A program made the translations under genes and the position numbers. Source: Limisoma sp963601185 (GTDB lineage: Bacteria > Bacteroidota > Bacteroidia > Bacteroidales > Muribaculaceae). Taken from it: a DNA stretch of 64,000 nucleotides. The DNA lies in the NCBI GenBank assembly GCA_963601185.1, contig CAVCEE010000016.1, positions 1 to 64,000 on the forward strand, read 5' to 3'. Within the stretch, counting starts at the first letter, position 1; each line of letters opens with the position of its first letter. The notes beneath the pieces were generated by a model, which was not told where the DNA came from, did not search any database, and worked only from the letters and a program-made list of their open reading frames with translations. Shown piece by piece: positions 51,227-58,759 of this stretch.

Positions 51227-51706
51227 TTATTTAAGCTTGTTGATGTCAATTACTTTTGGATTCTGAGCTGCGTGTGGGTGCTCTGAACCATTGTATACGT
51301 GCATATTCTCAATCAAACGGCGACCAAGACGGTTCTTTGGAAGCATACCCTTCATAACCTTGATGAACAATGGGTTCATACCTGGTTTGATGTGCTTGTT
51401 TTCTGCCTTGAGCTTCATTACTTCTGGAGTGCACTCGCGCTGTCCACCTGGGTAGCCAGTGTAAGACAAATAAACGCGGTCTGTCCATTTCTTGCCAGTC
51501 AAAACGACCTTGTCGGCGTTGATGATGATCACATTGTCACCACAATCTGCATGAGGTGTGTAGTTTGGTTTGTACTTGCCACGGAGGAGTTTAGAAACCT
51601 TCGCGCAAAGACGACCCAAAACTTGGTCTGTTGCGTCAATCACAACCCATTCTTTTTGTGCTGTTTCAGCATTGGCTGAGACTGTTTTGTAACTTAAAGT
51701 ATCCAC
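51227..51706 (-). CDS. rplM: Ribosomal protein uL13
   Basis: A 159-residue 50S protein: WVVIDATDQVLGRLCAKVSK, YTPHADCGDNVIIINADKV and YNGSEHPHAAQNPKVIDINK are uL13 motifs. First gene of the rplM-rpsI-rpsB-tsf operon. The leader of about 100 bases may carry autoregulatory structure, since uL13 commonly controls its own operon; no specific fold was proven here. Confidence 0.98.
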   Translation of the reverse strand: MDTLSYKTVSANAETAQKEWVVIDATDQVLGRLCAKVSKLLRGKYKPNYTPHADCGDNVIIINADKVVLTGKKWTDRVYLSYTGYPGGQRECTPEVMKLKAENKHIKPGMNPLFIKVMKGMLPKNRLGRRLIENMHVYNGSEHPHAAQNPKVIDINKLK

Positions 51707-51817
51707 TTTTTAAAATTCTAATTTTTAAATAATTACACAAATTATGCCTCCCGCTCCGCTCGGCCAAAAGCGATTACGGTGAGACAAAAAACGCTAATTT
51801 TGGATATAATCGGACTG

Positions 51818-51849
51818 CAAAGGTACTCGTTTTTATTCCGAAAATCAAA
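51818..51849 (-). promoter_or_regulatory. Promoter of the rplM operon
   Basis: Minus strand TTTG (51849-51846), 20 bases, TACCTTTG (51825-51818). Confidence 0.8.
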
Positions 51850-51951
51850 TACTTCCGCCCGCTTTTCCCCTAGAATGCAATAATTAAGAAAGTTTAACAC
51901 AGCCACATCACCACAACGTGGCTCATTCTGTGGTTCAACCACTAAATAAGA

Positions 51952-52422
51952 CTATTCGTTCACGTCGGTGGCTTTGCCTTTAGCGGCATCGTTGAAGGTC
52001 GAGATATTGGGATACACGACCGTCACTATCGACGGGCCAGCATCCGTTGCAACTTCCACCTCAATGCCGGCTTCCGCCGCCTCGATGAGTTCGGGCAGTT
52101 CGCGGTTGATTTTCTTTATGCTCAACAAGTTGAGCATTTTCTCTTTCCGCTCGGCGGCAGTGCCGTAGTAATAGTAGAGCCATTCTTGCCCGGTAGTGTC
52201 AGGACGCCACACATAGTTTATCGACACTATGTTGCGACCTTTATCATATCTGATTTCGTCGGCACTCATTCCGTTATCCAATTCCTTGGGCAAATCTTTT
52301 CTAAGCGAGTCCACCTTGCTGTCCAGCCGGCTTTGGCTGAAATAGACGCACGAAGCGAATGTGGATGCAACGACGGCTGTCAGCGCAACCAACAGCACCT
52401 TATTAAGTATAGTCTTAGTCAT
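51952..52422 (-). CDS. Small lipoprotein of unknown function
   Basis: A 156-residue protein with a signal peptide and lipobox TFASC (lipidated Cys25). The mature part starts with a charged helix (SRLDSKVDSLRKDLPKELDN). It then has NIVSINYVWRPDTTGQEWLY, a short helical stretch and a final strand region VEVATDAGPSIVTVVYPN. I do not recognise a family. It is transcribed alone, divergent from the gene at 52565. Confidence 0.65.
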   Translation of the reverse strand: MTKTILNKVLLVALTAVVASTFASCVYFSQSRLDSKVDSLRKDLPKELDNGMSADEIRYDKGRNIVSINYVWRPDTTGQEWLYYYYGTAAERKEKMLNLLSIKKINRELPELIEAAEAGIEVEVATDAGPSIVTVVYPNISTFNDAAKGKATDVNE

Positions 52423-52504
52423 AGTCCGTTTGATTTACCGCAAAATTAAGCAACTATTCAATATTTCAGTCGGTTGTACTTAAAATTTACTTTCTTTTGC
52501 CGAC

Positions 52505-52541
52505 TTGGGCGCAAAATGCGCCCAACTATACAGTTCCTTTG
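52505..52541 (+). promoter_or_regulatory. Promoter overlapped by a perfect GC-rich palindrome
   Basis: TTGGGCGCA and TGCGCCCAA flank AAA (52505-52525), a 9-base inverted repeat; TTCCTTTG (52534-52541) is the -7 box of the gene at 52565. The palindrome sits in the -33 region and is a good operator candidate. Confidence 0.55.
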
Positions 52542-52564
52542 CATCGTAAAAAGGAGAAAAAGCA

Positions 52565-52885
52565 ATGGAAAGAGAGAGAGGAAAAATCGAGCGCGGCGAC
52601 AGAATGTTTGCCGAAATGACCTGCGGAGGTCGTATGGTGGCTGAGTTTACCAACAACACCGCCGTTGGGAGTATGGCTGAGGTGTTCAGTCTGTTGTTTC
52701 AGAAGGCTTCGTGGTGCAAGGGCATCGTGAGCGTAACAGTGAGCAATCGCACACGCGGATGGACGGAAAACCTCGCAGTGGTGCTCGGGAAAGTAGCAAG
52801 CCACTCGGTGCAAATGAGTCACAAGGAGATGATTGCCGCCGGACTGATGGAGCGGAGCGGTCAGTTGTGCATACCCTTCAATTAG
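52565..52885 (+). CDS. Hypothetical 106-residue protein
   Basis: The start MERERGKIERGDRMFAEMTC leads into a small globular protein with VAEFTNNTAVGSMAEVFSLL, RGWTENLAVVLGKVA and a closing GQLCIPFN. No signal peptide, no family recognised. Support for coding: a -7 box, an AAGGAG site 8 bases before the ATG, and a palindromic operator. A competing antisense frame at 52526-52822 has none of these. It overlaps the convergent TPR gene by four bases at the stop codons. Confidence 0.55.
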   Translation: MERERGKIERGDRMFAEMTCGGRMVAEFTNNTAVGSMAEVFSLLFQKASWCKGIVSVTVSNRTRGWTENLAVVLGKVASHSVQMSHKEMIAAGLMERSGQLCIPFN

Positions 52886-53154
52886 GGATTGAGCAAATCC
52901 TTGTTATAGTATTCCAAAATCTCTAGCGCCGCCCGATAGGCGTTGGCGGCAGGGCTGTCGGGATTGATGTCCATAGCCTTGCAGTAGTCGCCGAGCGCAT
53001 TTTTCCAGTTGTTGAATTTCCGGTGCGCATTGCCGCGGAGGAAATATAGTTCATCGTCATAGCCATCGACCGCAATCATTTCGTCGAGGATTGCAATGGC
53101 TCTCTCCACCTCGTTTTCGTCAATCAGCCGCTTAATTTCGTCTTTTGTTGCCAT
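52882..53154 (-). CDS. Short TPR protein
   Basis: A 90-residue protein made of about two tetratricopeptide-like helical pairs: IDENEVERAIAILDEMIAVD and YFLRGNAHRKFNNWKNALGD with the Asn-Pro ending DINPDSPAANAYR. Such short TPR proteins are adaptors. A good promoter lies at 53173-53204. Confidence 0.8.
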   Translation of the reverse strand: MATKDEIKRLIDENEVERAIAILDEMIAVDGYDDELYFLRGNAHRKFNNWKNALGDYCKAMDINPDSPAANAYRAALEILEYYNKDLLNP

Positions 53155-53172
53155 ACCCGTTTGTTTCTTGCT

Positions 53173-53204
53173 TCAAAATTACACCAATAATCCCAATGCG
53201 GCAA
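53173..53204 (-). promoter_or_regulatory. Promoter of the TPR gene
   Basis: Minus strand TTTG (53204-53201), 20 bases, TAATTTTG (53180-53173). Confidence 0.75.
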
Positions 53205-53249
53205 ATTTAAAAATCCGTCTGCCGGTTTCGGTTTTCTTGCCGTTATTCT

Positions 53250-53257
53250 TATTTTTG
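53250..53257 (+). promoter_or_regulatory. -7 box of the histidine phosphatase gene
   Basis: TATTTTTG, 26 bases before the ATG. Confidence 0.6.
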
Positions 53258-53283
53258 CATCAGTCAAAAAAACTTTCGGAGAA

Positions 53284-54513
53284 ATGAAAAAACTGATTTT
53301 GCCGTTATTGCTGCTCGCCATTACCCTTCAGGCAGCAGCATTCACCTATAAGGACGGGCGCGCAAGCCTTGCGCCCTACCCCACCGACCGCAGTGTGCGC
53401 GTCTATCCCGACACCCTACACCCGGTGTTTGTCAACCTCGTTGCACGCCACGGCTCGCGCTATCCGGCAGGAAGCCTTTTCACGATGATGATGAAGCGCG
53501 CGCTCGACCGCGCTGACTCGCTGCGTACAATCACGCCTCTCGGCAAGCAGTTGCTCAAGGATGTAGACAGAGTAATTGCCGCCACCGGCGGTCGCTGGGG
53601 ACAACTCGACACCATCGGCGAGCAGGAGCACCGCGGCATTGCGGCTCGGCTCTACCGTAATTGTCCGCAATTAATCGACAGCGCACGGATTGTGGCATTG
53701 TCATCGAGTTCCCCACGGAGCGTTATGAGCATGTATTCCTTCACCCACCAACTTGCGCAGATGGGCAAGCAGGTCGACATCTCTGCTATGTCTGGCAGCC
53801 GGTTCAGCCCGTTGGTGCGCAACTTCGAACTCGACGAGGAGTATAAAGCCTACCGCATCGATACTGCCTATCTGTCTGCCTACGGCAAGTTTCTGGCGAA
53901 AAACATCACCATCGACCCGCTGCTGAGGGTTCTCGGCGAGAACTATCCGCTAGACTACCGCGAGGCGTCGGACCTCGCAATGGCTGAATACTATGTGCTT
54001 GCCGGGATGGATGCAATGGGACTCGACATCAGTCCTGAGCCGTATTTCTCGCTGAAGGAATACCGACAACTGTGGAGCATCTTCAATTTCCGCGAATATC
54101 TGCTCTACTCGGCATCAACAGTGTCGTCGCGCCCGGCAGAGATTGCTGCGCCGCTGCTTCTCGACATCGTGCAGACGGCTGACAGTGTGGCTTCGGGACG
54201 GCTCAAAACTGTCGCCAAACTGCGTTTCGGTCATGCGGAGACGATGATGCCGCTATTAGCATTGATGCAAGTGCCGCAATGCTACTATCTGACCAACTAT
54301 TTCGACTCGGTGGCGGACAACTGGCAAGCCTATGCTTTCGTGCCTATGGCGTGCAACTTGCAAATCACGCTGCTCCGCTCCGACTCCGGCAATCTCTATG
54401 CGCGCGTCGACCTCAACGAGCAGCCTGTACGACTGTTGCCCGACCAACAGACAGACTATGCCCGATGGAGCGACCTTCGCATCCATTTGCTCGGTCTTCT
54501 GCCAATTGAATAG
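53284..54513 (+). CDS. Exported histidine acid phosphatase (MINPP/phytase-like)
   Basis: A 409-residue protein. Signal peptide about 1-19; FVNLVARHGSRYPAG (about 50-64) contains the RHGxRxP catalytic motif of branch 2 histidine phosphatases; FGHAETMMPLLALM (about 318-331) provides the HAE proton donor. Related Bacteroides enzymes (multiple inositol polyphosphate phosphatases) release phosphate from phytate at the cell surface or in outer-membrane vesicles. Sequence supports the family; phytate as substrate is inferred. It is monocistronic and is followed by about 1 kb without conventional genes. Confidence 0.9.
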   Translation: MKKLILPLLLLAITLQAAAFTYKDGRASLAPYPTDRSVRVYPDTLHPVFVNLVARHGSRYPAGSLFTMMMKRALDRADSLRTITPLGKQLLKDVDRVIAATGGRWGQLDTIGEQEHRGIAARLYRNCPQLIDSARIVALSSSSPRSVMSMYSFTHQLAQMGKQVDISAMSGSRFSPLVRNFELDEEYKAYRIDTAYLSAYGKFLAKNITIDPLLRVLGENYPLDYREASDLAMAEYYVLAGMDAMGLDISPEPYFSLKEYRQLWSIFNFREYLLYSASTVSSRPAEIAAPLLLDIVQTADSVASGRLKTVAKLRFGHAETMMPLLALMQVPQCYYLTNYFDSVADNWQAYAFVPMACNLQITLLRSDSGNLYARVDLNEQPVRLLPDQQTDYARWSDLRIHLLGLLPIE

Positions 54514-54601
54514 GTAACTGTTATCGCTTTGTTACTGAATTGATACAATATTGTAGCAATTTGCCATTAAAATCATTGAAAATCTTATGCGTGCCGTTAA
54601 A

Positions 54602-54619
54602 TTATGTTGTACAACATAA
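54602..54619. promoter_or_regulatory. Perfect 18-bp palindrome upstream of mini-unit A
   Basis: TTATGTTGT and ACAACATAA abut without spacer. The centre is 49.5 bases before the -7 box TACATTTG (54660-54667), i.e. about -61.5 from the expected transcript start, the place used by CRP/FNR-type activators. Confidence 0.65.
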
Positions 54620-54637
54620 CTTTTTTCTTGTAGACTA

Positions 54638-54667
54638 TTGCAATGAATAGAAAAGTGTGTACATTTG
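54638..54667 (+). promoter_or_regulatory. Promoter of mini-unit A
   Basis: TTG (54638-54640), 19 bases, TACATTTG (54660-54667). Confidence 0.7.
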
Positions 54668-54671
54668 CACC

Positions 54672-54739
54672 AAGTTTTTCATGGTATTAAATTTTAAGGT
54701 GAAAGGATTATTTGTCGGGAGATAAATAATCTTTTTTTA
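54672..54739 (+). ncRNA. Miniature transcript A (about 68 bases)
   Basis: A complete unit of promoter, short body and terminator. Body and terminator are closely repeated in unit B (54933-55001). The terminator GATTATTT / AAATAATC with seven T (54706-54739) overlaps the end of the 14-codon frame. It may be an sRNA or a tiny mRNA. Confidence 0.6.
54681..54725 (+). CDS. Candidate 14-residue peptide A
   Basis: ATG to TAA reads MVLNFKVKGLFVGR. The copy in unit B reads MVLDFKVGRLFVGR, with start, stop and length kept despite five or more base changes. The peptide is basic and hydrophobic. There is no Shine-Dalgarno site. Coding is plausible but unproven, because the same sequence also has to fold as a terminator. 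Confidence 0.35.
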   Translation: MVLNFKVKGLFVGR

Positions 54740-54878
54740 TTATCTCGCCAGAGTGACGCCAATACAAGCCAATTCTTGGCAATGTAGGCTGTTCCCTCTT
54801 CTCCCTGCAAAACTGTTTACAACTCTTAATTTAATCAACAGTGTAGAGCATTGTGGTTAAATAATGTAAATACAAACA

Positions 54879-54912
54879 ACTTTTGTGCCACAAAAGTATG
54901 TTGTAAAACATA
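54879..54912. promoter_or_regulatory. Two adjacent palindromes upstream of mini-unit B
   Basis: ACTTTTGTG-C-CACAAAAGT (54879-54897) is a perfect 19-base palindrome. It shares its last base with TATGTT-GTAA-AACATA (54897-54912), the same core as at 54602. The -7 box TATATTTG is at 54921-54928, so the second palindrome covers the -33 region. Confidence 0.6.
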
Positions 54913-54932
54913 TTTTACTCTATATTTGCATC

Positions 54933-55001
54933 AAGTTTTTCATGGTATTAGATTTTAAGGTAGGAAGGTTATTTGTCGGGAGATAAATAACTTTTTTATT
55001 T
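54933..55001 (+). ncRNA. Miniature transcript B (about 69 bases)
   Basis: Near-duplicate of transcript A, 261 bases downstream: AAGTTTTTCATGGTATTA and TTATTTGTCGGGAGATAAAT are shared exactly. Terminator GTTATTT / AAATAAC with six T at 54968-54999. Confidence 0.6.
54942..54986 (+). CDS. Candidate 14-residue peptide B
   Basis: ATG to TAA reads MVLDFKVGRLFVGR, parallel to peptide A. Same reservations. Confidence 0.35.
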   Translation: MVLDFKVGRLFVGR

Positions 55002-55027
55002 TATACAGTTGGCAAATGCAGAAAACG

Positions 55028-55062
55028 TGTTTAAAAACATATCGAAAGATGTTGTATAACAT
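55028..55062. promoter_or_regulatory. Palindromes upstream of transcript C
   Basis: TGTTT-AA-AAACA (55028-55039) and ATGTT-GTAT-AACAT (55049-55062). The second has the same core as the sites at 54602 and 54897, with its centre 41.5 bases before the -7 box TACATTTG (55097-55104). Confidence 0.5.
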
Positions 55063-55108
55063 ATAGTTTTCCTATCCGCATACCGAATTTTAACTATACA
55101 TTTGCAAC

Positions 55109-55257
55109 AGAAAAGATACCAAAGTAGTGTTACCATTATTGTCGGATTCCTTAACCGATGATAATGTTGTTTGGAAAATAATCTTTAGTTGTTGTTACAA
55201 TGTAATAGTAGAATGGATAAAAAAGAGGAGAGCCGCCGAGGTTCTCCTCTTTTTCTT
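55109..55257 (+). ncRNA. Transcript C (about 150 bases), probably non-coding
   Basis: Starts after TACATTTG (55097-55104) and ends at the hairpin AGAGGAGA / TCTCCTCT with five T (55224-55256). No convincing frame lies inside; the longest open frames run through the terminator. From 55258 to 55511 I see nothing beyond AT-rich sequence. Confidence 0.5.
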
Positions 55258-55511
55258 TATAGCCGCATTATTCATATCTGCACAGCGCCGATACACCTAC
55301 CATCGTTTCGGCATGAGCCTCCTTTCCCACTAAATTCCACTGAATTTGCAGTCTTCTGGCAAAAAGTTGCAAATATTCACCCATTTCACTGGAAAAAAGT
55401 TGTATATACTATATCTAAAAAGCAGGGAATCAATAAAATATAAAAATGAAATATCCTATTTGCCGCTTTACATGAGTATGTTCATCTGACAAAAGTCTGC
55501 CGAGAAAGTTA

Positions 55512-55751
55512 TTACAAACCGTTGGAGCGAAGCCAGTCATCGAGCAGGTCTGCCAACTGGGCATTGTTGAGGTCCTGCATAAGGAAGTGCGTATTGCCGT
55601 GGATGTCGATCTTGGGCAGTTCTACAAGTGTCGCCCAGCCCACAAACTTGCTGTTGTCATACTGTCCCTCATGCTGGATGACAGTGCCGCCCACGGAGAT
55701 TTCATTTTTTGCCGATTCCCTATTTTCAGAGTGGTTACAAAGTATCGTCAA
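55512..55751 (-). pseudogene. C-terminal remnant of an alpha/beta hydrolase
   Basis: A 79-codon frame that begins with TTG over the stop of the AraC gene. Its second half, FVGWATLVELPKIDIHGNTH then FLMQDLNNAQLADLLDDWLR, looks like the final strand-His-helix part of alpha/beta hydrolases, in which the HGNTHF histidine is the catalytic one. The nucleophile, oxyanion loop and N-terminal two thirds are missing. It is probably a gene remnant left after a rearrangement at the AraC 3' end, although a real short protein cannot be excluded. Confidence 0.5.
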
Positions 55752-56551
55752 TCCCTGTACTCCGTTGGGTTCATGCCGAGATTATGCGCCACATAGCGAC
55801 TGAAATAAGCCGGAGAGGAGAATCCAAAGATGTCGGAAATCTGCACGAACGTGAGACTCTTGTCGCGCAACAGGCGCGAGATGTCAAGCGTGGTATAGCG
55901 GTTTATCCAGAAGTTTGCAGCATAACCACTGGTCTTCTTCGACACCTCCGACAGGTATTTCGACGTCACGCAAAGTTGGTCGGCATACCACGTCACCTCG
56001 CGGTGCTGACGGTACTCGCCGTTTTCGAGCAGACGAATGAATCCGTTCATAATGGTGGCATACTGCGTGGTGATGTCCGGCTCCTCATAGAGGTGCGAAT
56101 GAAAATCGAAGAAGTCGAGTATCATCGTCTGCACGGCGTTCACCATCAGTTCCCGGTAGAAGTGATGGGTGGTTTCGAGTATGCGTCCCTGCAGATTGTC
56201 GAAATTGCGCAAGCACTGAGCGAACATCACCGGAGTGAGGTGCATAATGGGGTTGAGAAACAGAGCGAGTTGCCCCTTCATGCCGTAATTGCTTTGCGGT
56301 GTGCTGAGCGTGATGAACGAGGCTGTGACATATATCATCTTCACCCGGAAAGCGGCATCGTGCTCGATGTGCTCCATCAGTTTGCAGCGCCTCACAATGA
56401 GCAGGTCACCGGCGTGCATAGCCATTTTGCTGCCGCCCCATTCAAAGGTGCATTCGCCGTCGAGACACAGAGCATGCCCCAAGTAGCCTTCATACTGGCT
56501 CGTGCCGATGCCGTCTATAGAGTCGGTGATGATAATGTCTTTCTGCTCCAT
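55748..56551 (-). CDS. AraC-family transcriptional regulator
   Basis: A 267-residue regulator with a cupin-like N-terminal half (GYLGHALCLDGECTFEWGGS, AMHAGDLLIVRRCKLMEHIE) and a C-terminal AraC DNA-binding domain (LCVTSKYLSEVSKKTSGYAA and ISDIFGFSSPAYFSRYVAHN). It is the last complete gene of the minus-strand cluster EFR1 - aldo/keto reductase - hydrolase - AraC, 47 bases after the hydrolase. It may control that cluster. Confidence 0.92.
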   Translation of the reverse strand: MEQKDIIITDSIDGIGTSQYEGYLGHALCLDGECTFEWGGSKMAMHAGDLLIVRRCKLMEHIEHDAAFRVKMIYVTASFITLSTPQSNYGMKGQLALFLNPIMHLTPVMFAQCLRNFDNLQGRILETTHHFYRELMVNAVQTMILDFFDFHSHLYEEPDITTQYATIMNGFIRLLENGEYRQHREVTWYADQLCVTSKYLSEVSKKTSGYAANFWINRYTTLDISRLLRDKSLTFVQISDIFGFSSPAYFSRYVAHNLGMNPTEYRD

Positions 56552-56598
56552 ACCTATAACCGTTTGATTCTTTTAGATATAACGCAAAAATCTCTGTT

Positions 56599-57714
56599 TT
56601 ATTTCAGTTTTTCGCCAAAGAATTCCGTGAGTTTCCCTACTGCCTGTTCCACATATTCAGGCACATAGTATGTCTTGATATGTGTGGCGCCAGGGATGAG
56701 AAACAACTGCTTGTCGGCTGTTCCGGTAGCCTTGGAATAGCATTGCTCCGTCATATAGAACGTGTCGGCAATGCTTCCGGCTATCATCAGCAATGGCTGG
56801 TTGATAAGATACATACCCTCGCTTGCATCAAATGCCATCAGGTCCACAAGACTGCTTTTGGTGTAGCGGAATGTGGAGTTGGGGTGGGCGTGAGTCTGGA
56901 GATAGTAGGTGTAGCCGTCGCGGTAGAGGTCGAACGGCAATTTGGCGGCTTGTTCGGGAGTTACGCCGCTCATATCGCCCACATACTCTGGATCCTCTCC
57001 TTGCGCTTCCTTCTGTCGGGCAGCACAAGCATCGGCAAGACGCTGCTGCACTTGGTCAATTTGTGAGTCAAGGAAACCGTTGCGGCGAACGAGCCCTGTG
57101 TTGAACATACTCAGCGTGGCTACAGCCTTGAAGCGTTTGTCTGTCTGGGCGGTCTTGAGCGTATAGCCACCGCCGCCGCAGATGCCAAGGATACCGATTC
57201 TACCGGCATCCACTCCGGGATATTGCGACAGGATGTCGGCTGCTCGGTGAATGTCCTCTATGCGATTGGCAGGCTTGTCGGTGTTGCGCGGCTCGCCCTC
57301 GCTATCTCCTTGATAGGCGGCATCGAAAGCCAAGCAGATGTAGCCTCGTTCTGCCATACGCTGACTGTATAGTCCTGCCACCTGTTCCTTGATGCCGCCG
57401 TTAGGGTGAGCCACTACAAGGGCTGGATATTTCTTCTCTGCGTCGTAACCTGCAGGAGTATAGACGTTGGCAGCTATCTTCAGTCCGTTCAACATATAAT
57501 TGATGCGGTGAATGTTCACCTTGCCCGCCTCGTTTTTCGTGAGTGCGTCTGCATAGACCAAACCGAAAGGGTTGTTGTTGGGACTCTTCACGGTCTTGAA
57601 ATCCACAAGGGTGAATGCGTCCGGTTGTTTCTGTTCCATATTCTTCTTTTGGGCGTTAATGGTGCCGCCGGCTAACAGCGACACGCAAATCATTGTTGCT
57701 AATAATCTTCTCAT
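56599..57714 (-). CDS. Exported alpha/beta hydrolase with cysteine nucleophile (YcjY/dienelactone hydrolase-like)
   Basis: A 371-residue protein with a signal peptide (about 1-21). The alpha/beta hydrolase core has YPALVVAHPNGGIKEQVAGL (oxyanion region), GYICLAFDAAYQGDSEG, the nucleophile elbow ILGICGGGGYTL with Cys where most family members have Ser, and the catalytic His in IPGATHIKTYY. A cysteine elbow is known from dienelactone hydrolases and YcjY-like proteins. The substrate is unknown. It sits between the aldo/keto reductase (24-base gap) and the AraC gene. Confidence 0.85.
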   Translation of the reverse strand: MRRLLATMICVSLLAGGTINAQKKNMEQKQPDAFTLVDFKTVKSPNNNPFGLVYADALTKNEAGKVNIHRINYMLNGLKIAANVYTPAGYDAEKKYPALVVAHPNGGIKEQVAGLYSQRMAERGYICLAFDAAYQGDSEGEPRNTDKPANRIEDIHRAADILSQYPGVDAGRIGILGICGGGGYTLKTAQTDKRFKAVATLSMFNTGLVRRNGFLDSQIDQVQQRLADACAARQKEAQGEDPEYVGDMSGVTPEQAAKLPFDLYRDGYTYYLQTHAHPNSTFRYTKSSLVDLMAFDASEGMYLINQPLLMIAGSIADTFYMTEQCYSKATGTADKQLFLIPGATHIKTYYVPEYVEQAVGKLTEFFGEKLK

Positions 57715-57738
57715 TGCTGGTTTCTTGTTTGAGGTTTC

Positions 57739-58743
57739 TTACTTCTTGACAATTCTCGAGCCGCCGAACACCTCGCTCATCTCCATCGTGTCGAGCGTAT
57801 GGTCTATCCTGGCAATTTCCTCTTCCGAAAGCACGATGTCGGCTGCCCCGATATTTTCTTTCATACGGCATAGCCGGCGAGTGCCGGGGATAGGCACTAT
57901 CCATGGTTTCTTGCACATCATCCACGCGAGCGACACCTGCCCCGGAGTTGCGTGATGGCTCTCCGCCAGGCGGTCGAGCATATCGAAGAGGTTTTGGTTC
58001 TTCTGAAAACTCTCTTGGTGATATTGCGGCATCACGGTGCGATAGTCGTATTGGGTGTCAAACTTCGACTCTGCGCTGTAGCACTCCGTGAGCAGTCCGT
58101 TTGCCAACGGCGAAAACGCCACGAAGCCTACTCCTAATTCTTCGCACACCGGGAAAAGACTCTCGTGCCAGCGCGCCATCATCGAGTAGCGGTTCTGTAT
58201 GGCTGTCACCGGACACACCTTGTGGGCGCGGCGCAAATATTCCTCCGTGGTCTCGGAAATGCCCCAATGCAGAATTTTGCCCTCTTTGATAAGGTCCGAC
58301 ATTGTGTCTGCCACCTCTTCCGGCTCCACATCCTTGTCGATGCGGTGCTGGTAGTAGAGGTTGATGTGGTCAGTGTGCAGACGGCGCAACGACCCTTCCA
58401 CCGACCGACGTATGGTTTCCGGACTGCCATCAGGCACAATGTCGTGATTTTCCGCCTGATCCGGACGGGCAAAGCGGATGCCGCACTTGGTGGCTATCAC
58501 CACCTTGTCGCGGTAAGGCTTCAGGGCTTCGCCCAGGAGTTCCTCGTTAAGGTGAGGATTATCGGGCGTGCCATACAGTTCGGCAGTGTCGAAGAACGTG
58601 TAGCCCATGTCCACCGCCTCGGCGAGCAGTTCTGTCATCTCATCCTTGTCGGCAGGCTTGCCATAAGCGTGGCTCATGCCCATACATCCCAATCCTACGG
58701 CTGACACTCGCAGTCCGCTCATTCCCAATATTCTGAATTTCAT
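57739..58743 (-). CDS. Aldo/keto reductase
   Basis: A 334-residue NADPH-dependent (beta/alpha)8 reductase. The catalytic tetrad is visible: Asp52 and Tyr57 in FFDTAELYG, Lys in VVIATKCGIRF, His in LYYQHRID. The NADPH-binding end is IPGTRRLCRMKENIGA. It closely follows the AKR type of YhdN/general stress proteins, which reduce aldehydes or ketones. It lies 16 bases after the EFR1 gene, in one operon. Confidence 0.95.
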   Translation of the reverse strand: MKFRILGMSGLRVSAVGLGCMGMSHAYGKPADKDEMTELLAEAVDMGYTFFDTAELYGTPDNPHLNEELLGEALKPYRDKVVIATKCGIRFARPDQAENHDIVPDGSPETIRRSVEGSLRRLHTDHINLYYQHRIDKDVEPEEVADTMSDLIKEGKILHWGISETTEEYLRRAHKVCPVTAIQNRYSMMARWHESLFPVCEELGVGFVAFSPLANGLLTECYSAESKFDTQYDYRTVMPQYHQESFQKNQNLFDMLDRLAESHHATPGQVSLAWMMCKKPWIVPIPGTRRLCRMKENIGAADIVLSEEEIARIDHTLDTMEMSEVFGGSRIVKK

Positions 58744-58759
58744 CGTTTTTTCTTAATTG

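Noticed and set aside
52526..52822. Minus-strand frame of 98 codons opposite the hypothetical gene at 52565
   Set aside because: It lacks a -7 box and start context, while the plus-strand frame has both plus an SD-like site.
55189..55443. Open frames of 68-84 codons running through the transcript C terminator
   Set aside because: They cross a strong terminator hairpin and have no conserved features.
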